From Candidatus Altarchaeales archaeon WOR_SM1_86-2 (lineage in GTDB: Archaea; Altiarchaeota; Altiarchaeia; IMC4; MCBC01): DNA of 6,054 nucleotides. A program made the position numbers and the translations under genes. Every line of letters starts with the position of its first letter. Within the stretch, counting starts at the first letter, position 1. The notes under the pieces are model-generated. The model did not search any database and was not told the DNA's origin. It was given only the letters and a program-made list of their open reading frames with translations. Below are positions 5,283 to 6,054 of the stretch, in pieces. The stretch lies in contig MCBC01000087.1 in the NCBI GenBank assembly GCA_001723855.1, forward strand, positions 1 through 6,054. Direction: 5' to 3'.

Positions 5283-5631
5283 TTTTATCCTCCATAATAT
5301 TTTTAATTTTCTCCAGAGTTTTTTCTGCAACAATCTTTTCCTTATTAAAATATTTTTTCATTCTCCCCAAAAACTCCTGTTTCTCCTTTTCGGTTTTGAA
5401 ATTTTCCATTAATCTTTTTGTTTTCTCAACATTTTCTTTAACTTCAATTGGTATTCGTTCCCCATCGTGTCTTACCGCTTCGTATGAGCAGACATCATGG
5501 CATTTCCCGCATCTTATGCAATTTTCCATGTTAATTTCTGCTTTTCCCTCTTTCATTGAAATAGCACCTGCCGGGCAAATTTTTACGCATACTCCGCATC
5601 CGATACATTTTTCTTTACTTATCCATGGCAT
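5275..5631 (-). CDS. 2[4Fe-4S] ferredoxin with C-terminal helical extension
   Basis: A 118-aa protein. The first cluster motif is C9-x2-C12-x2-C15-x3-C19-P and the second is C38-x2-C41-x2-C44-x3-C48, with Ser in place of the usual Pro after C48. Residues about 58-118 are charged and helical (KENVEKTKRLMENF, EKEKQEFLGRMKKYF, EKIVAEKTLEKIKNI), likely coiled-coil or a docking arm. Such ferredoxins with this extension are, as I recall, widespread in anaerobes without a defined partner. It is the first gene after the cassette and would lead the operon. I chose the ATG at 5631 (MPWISKEKCIGCG) rather than the ATG at 5655, because the latter lies inside the GCAC palindrome and adds eight residues before a standard ferredoxin N-terminus. 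The expected leader is about 10-15 bases without SD, typical for archaeal lead genes. It overlaps the next ferredoxin by 8 bases. Confidence 0.9.
   Translation of the reverse strand: MPWISKEKCIGCGVCVKICPAGAISMKEGKAEINMENCIRCGKCHDVCSYEAVRHDGERIPIEVKENVEKTKRLMENFKTEKEKQEFLGRMKKYFNKEKIVAEKTLEKIKNIMEDKNA
5288..5293 (-). promoter_or_regulatory. Ribosome binding site that decides the single-cluster ferredoxin start
   Basis: GGAGGA on the minus strand is followed by TAAAA and ATG at 5282. It fixes the start at MPEII and rules against a 17-residue N-terminal extension read from the previous gene. Confidence 0.7.
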
Positions 5632-5649
5632 TTTTCGTGTTTTATTTTT

Positions 5650-5696
5650 GCACATAAGTGCATAATTAATTATTATTAAATTTTGAATTTAAAAAC
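5650..5696 (-). promoter_or_regulatory. Upstream copy of duplicated promoter/operator-like cassette
   Basis: Positions 5675-5696 are the 22 bases identical to 83-104. Positions 5662-5674 (AATAATTAATTAT on the minus strand) form a TATA-like tract, four bases longer than in the other copy. Positions 5650-5661 read GCACTTATGTGC on the minus strand, with GCAC/GTGC arms. The cassette fills the whole gap between the TGA at 5699-5697 and the first ferredoxin, so it is the only place for a promoter of the cluster. A start about 25 bases from the TATA centre would be near 5643, giving a leader of roughly 12 bases. The GCAC palindrome would then sit between TATA box and start point, a common site for an archaeal repressor. 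No regulator is identified. Confidence 0.55.
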
Positions 5697-6054
5697 TCAC
5701 CTGCCTAAAATCCTGTCAAAAAATGACTTCTTTTTTATTCCAAGTATTTCCTCAATATCACTCTTCAGGGAACTCTCCTTTGGAGCACCGGTAATCCTTT
5801 TGCTCTCGTTTCCCTTCTTATCAAGTATTATTATCGTCGGAACAGCAGAAATCCCGTAATTTCCGGATAATTTTTTCCCTTCAGGCGTTCTTGTTCTTAT
5901 CTTTTCAAATGTTACTCCATATTTAAAATTTTCATGATTATTTTCCACCCCCATATTCCGAATCACAACATTTATTGCAGATTACAAGAACATCAACCCC
6001 GCAGCTGGTTGTGCATGTTTTTTCCGTTCCTTCATCTTCTTTTAATTCCTTTCC
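5697..6054 (-). pseudogene. Thioredoxin-fold protein, 3' part, apparent frameshift
   Basis: Downstream of about 5948 the frame reads ENNHENFKYGVTFEKI, PEGKKLSGNYGISAVPT and IIILDKKGNE, the second half of a thioredoxin fold with the cis-Pro segment AVPT. It lacks any CxxC and has no good start (GTG at 5966 or ATG at 5954, no SD). The frame entering from the window edge carries GVDVLVICNKCCDSEY, a beta strand followed by a CxxC (CNKC) like a thioredoxin active site, then stops at TAA 5940-5938. Joining the two by one extra base in the G5 run (plus-strand C5 at 5948-5952) gives about 43 residues from the second Cys to the cis-Pro, close to the 41 of E. coli thioredoxin. I therefore read one gene, broken by a mutation or a sequencing error. 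The N-terminal portion lies outside the window. It is a possible substrate of the neighbouring reductase domain. Confidence 0.6.

Noticed and set aside
5275..5655. Longer ferredoxin start at 5655 adding MCKNKTRK.
   Set aside because: That ATG is inside the GCAC palindrome of the cassette and would leave no room for a promoter downstream of the TATA-like tract; MPWISKEKC is the usual N-terminus of this kind of protein.
1..6054. CRISPR arrays, tRNA or rRNA genes, insertion sequences and integrase sites.
   Set aside because: Nothing supports them: no regularly spaced repeats, no cloverleaf recognised by eye, and no transposase or integrase motif in any frame.

Overview
The window is an AT-rich stretch with all recognisable genes on the minus strand, so transcription runs from high to low coordinates. 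It suggests an obligate anaerobe, more likely an archaeon than a bacterium. The gene content supports this: three consecutive ferredoxin-type proteins, a ferredoxin:thioredoxin reductase domain, the CO-dehydrogenase nickel factors CooC and CooT, an MTH1187-type protein and a DUF302 protein. The first gene after the putative promoter has a very short leader without a Shine-Dalgarno (SD) site, with a TATA-like A/T tract in front, which fits archaeal promoter layout. No rRNA, tRNA or universal marker gene is present, so the lineage assignment is tentative.

Layout in transcription order. (1) 6054-5697: the 3' part of a thioredoxin-fold gene that looks frameshifted at a G5 run. (2) 5696-5650: an intergenic cassette made of an A/T palindrome, a TATA-like tract and the palindrome GCACTTATGTGC. 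(3) 5631-4305: a tightly overlapping redox block. It holds a 2[4Fe-4S] ferredoxin with a helical tail, a single-cluster ferredoxin with a Gly-rich tail, a ferredoxin fused to a ferredoxin:thioredoxin reductase catalytic domain, and a 62-aa Cys-rich protein ending in a CSTCSTC tail. (4) 4254-2068: a DUF302 protein, a BASS/ACR3-like membrane transporter fused to a CBS pair, and a CoA-binding (YccU-like) protein. (5) 2045-576: a 57-aa zinc ribbon found by direct reading, CooT, CooC and an MTH1187 thiamine-binding-family protein. (6) 573-97: a small class I methyltransferase. (7) 104-62: a second copy of the same cassette, after which a new unit probably starts toward or beyond the window edge.

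The eleven complete genes between the two cassettes are co-oriented, with gaps of 50 bases or less and several overlaps, so they could form one operon. No CO dehydrogenase catalytic gene is in the window. My inference is a redox and metal-handling module: ferredoxins could feed electrons to the reductase domain, which would reduce a thioredoxin-like partner, while CooT and CooC supply nickel to an enzyme encoded elsewhere. The CBS-regulated transporter and the DUF302 protein have no assignable substrate. The most notable points are the duplicated cassette, the transporter-CBS fusion lacking the ACR3 catalytic Cys, the ferredoxin-FTR fusion with short motif spacing, and the frameshifted thioredoxin-like gene.
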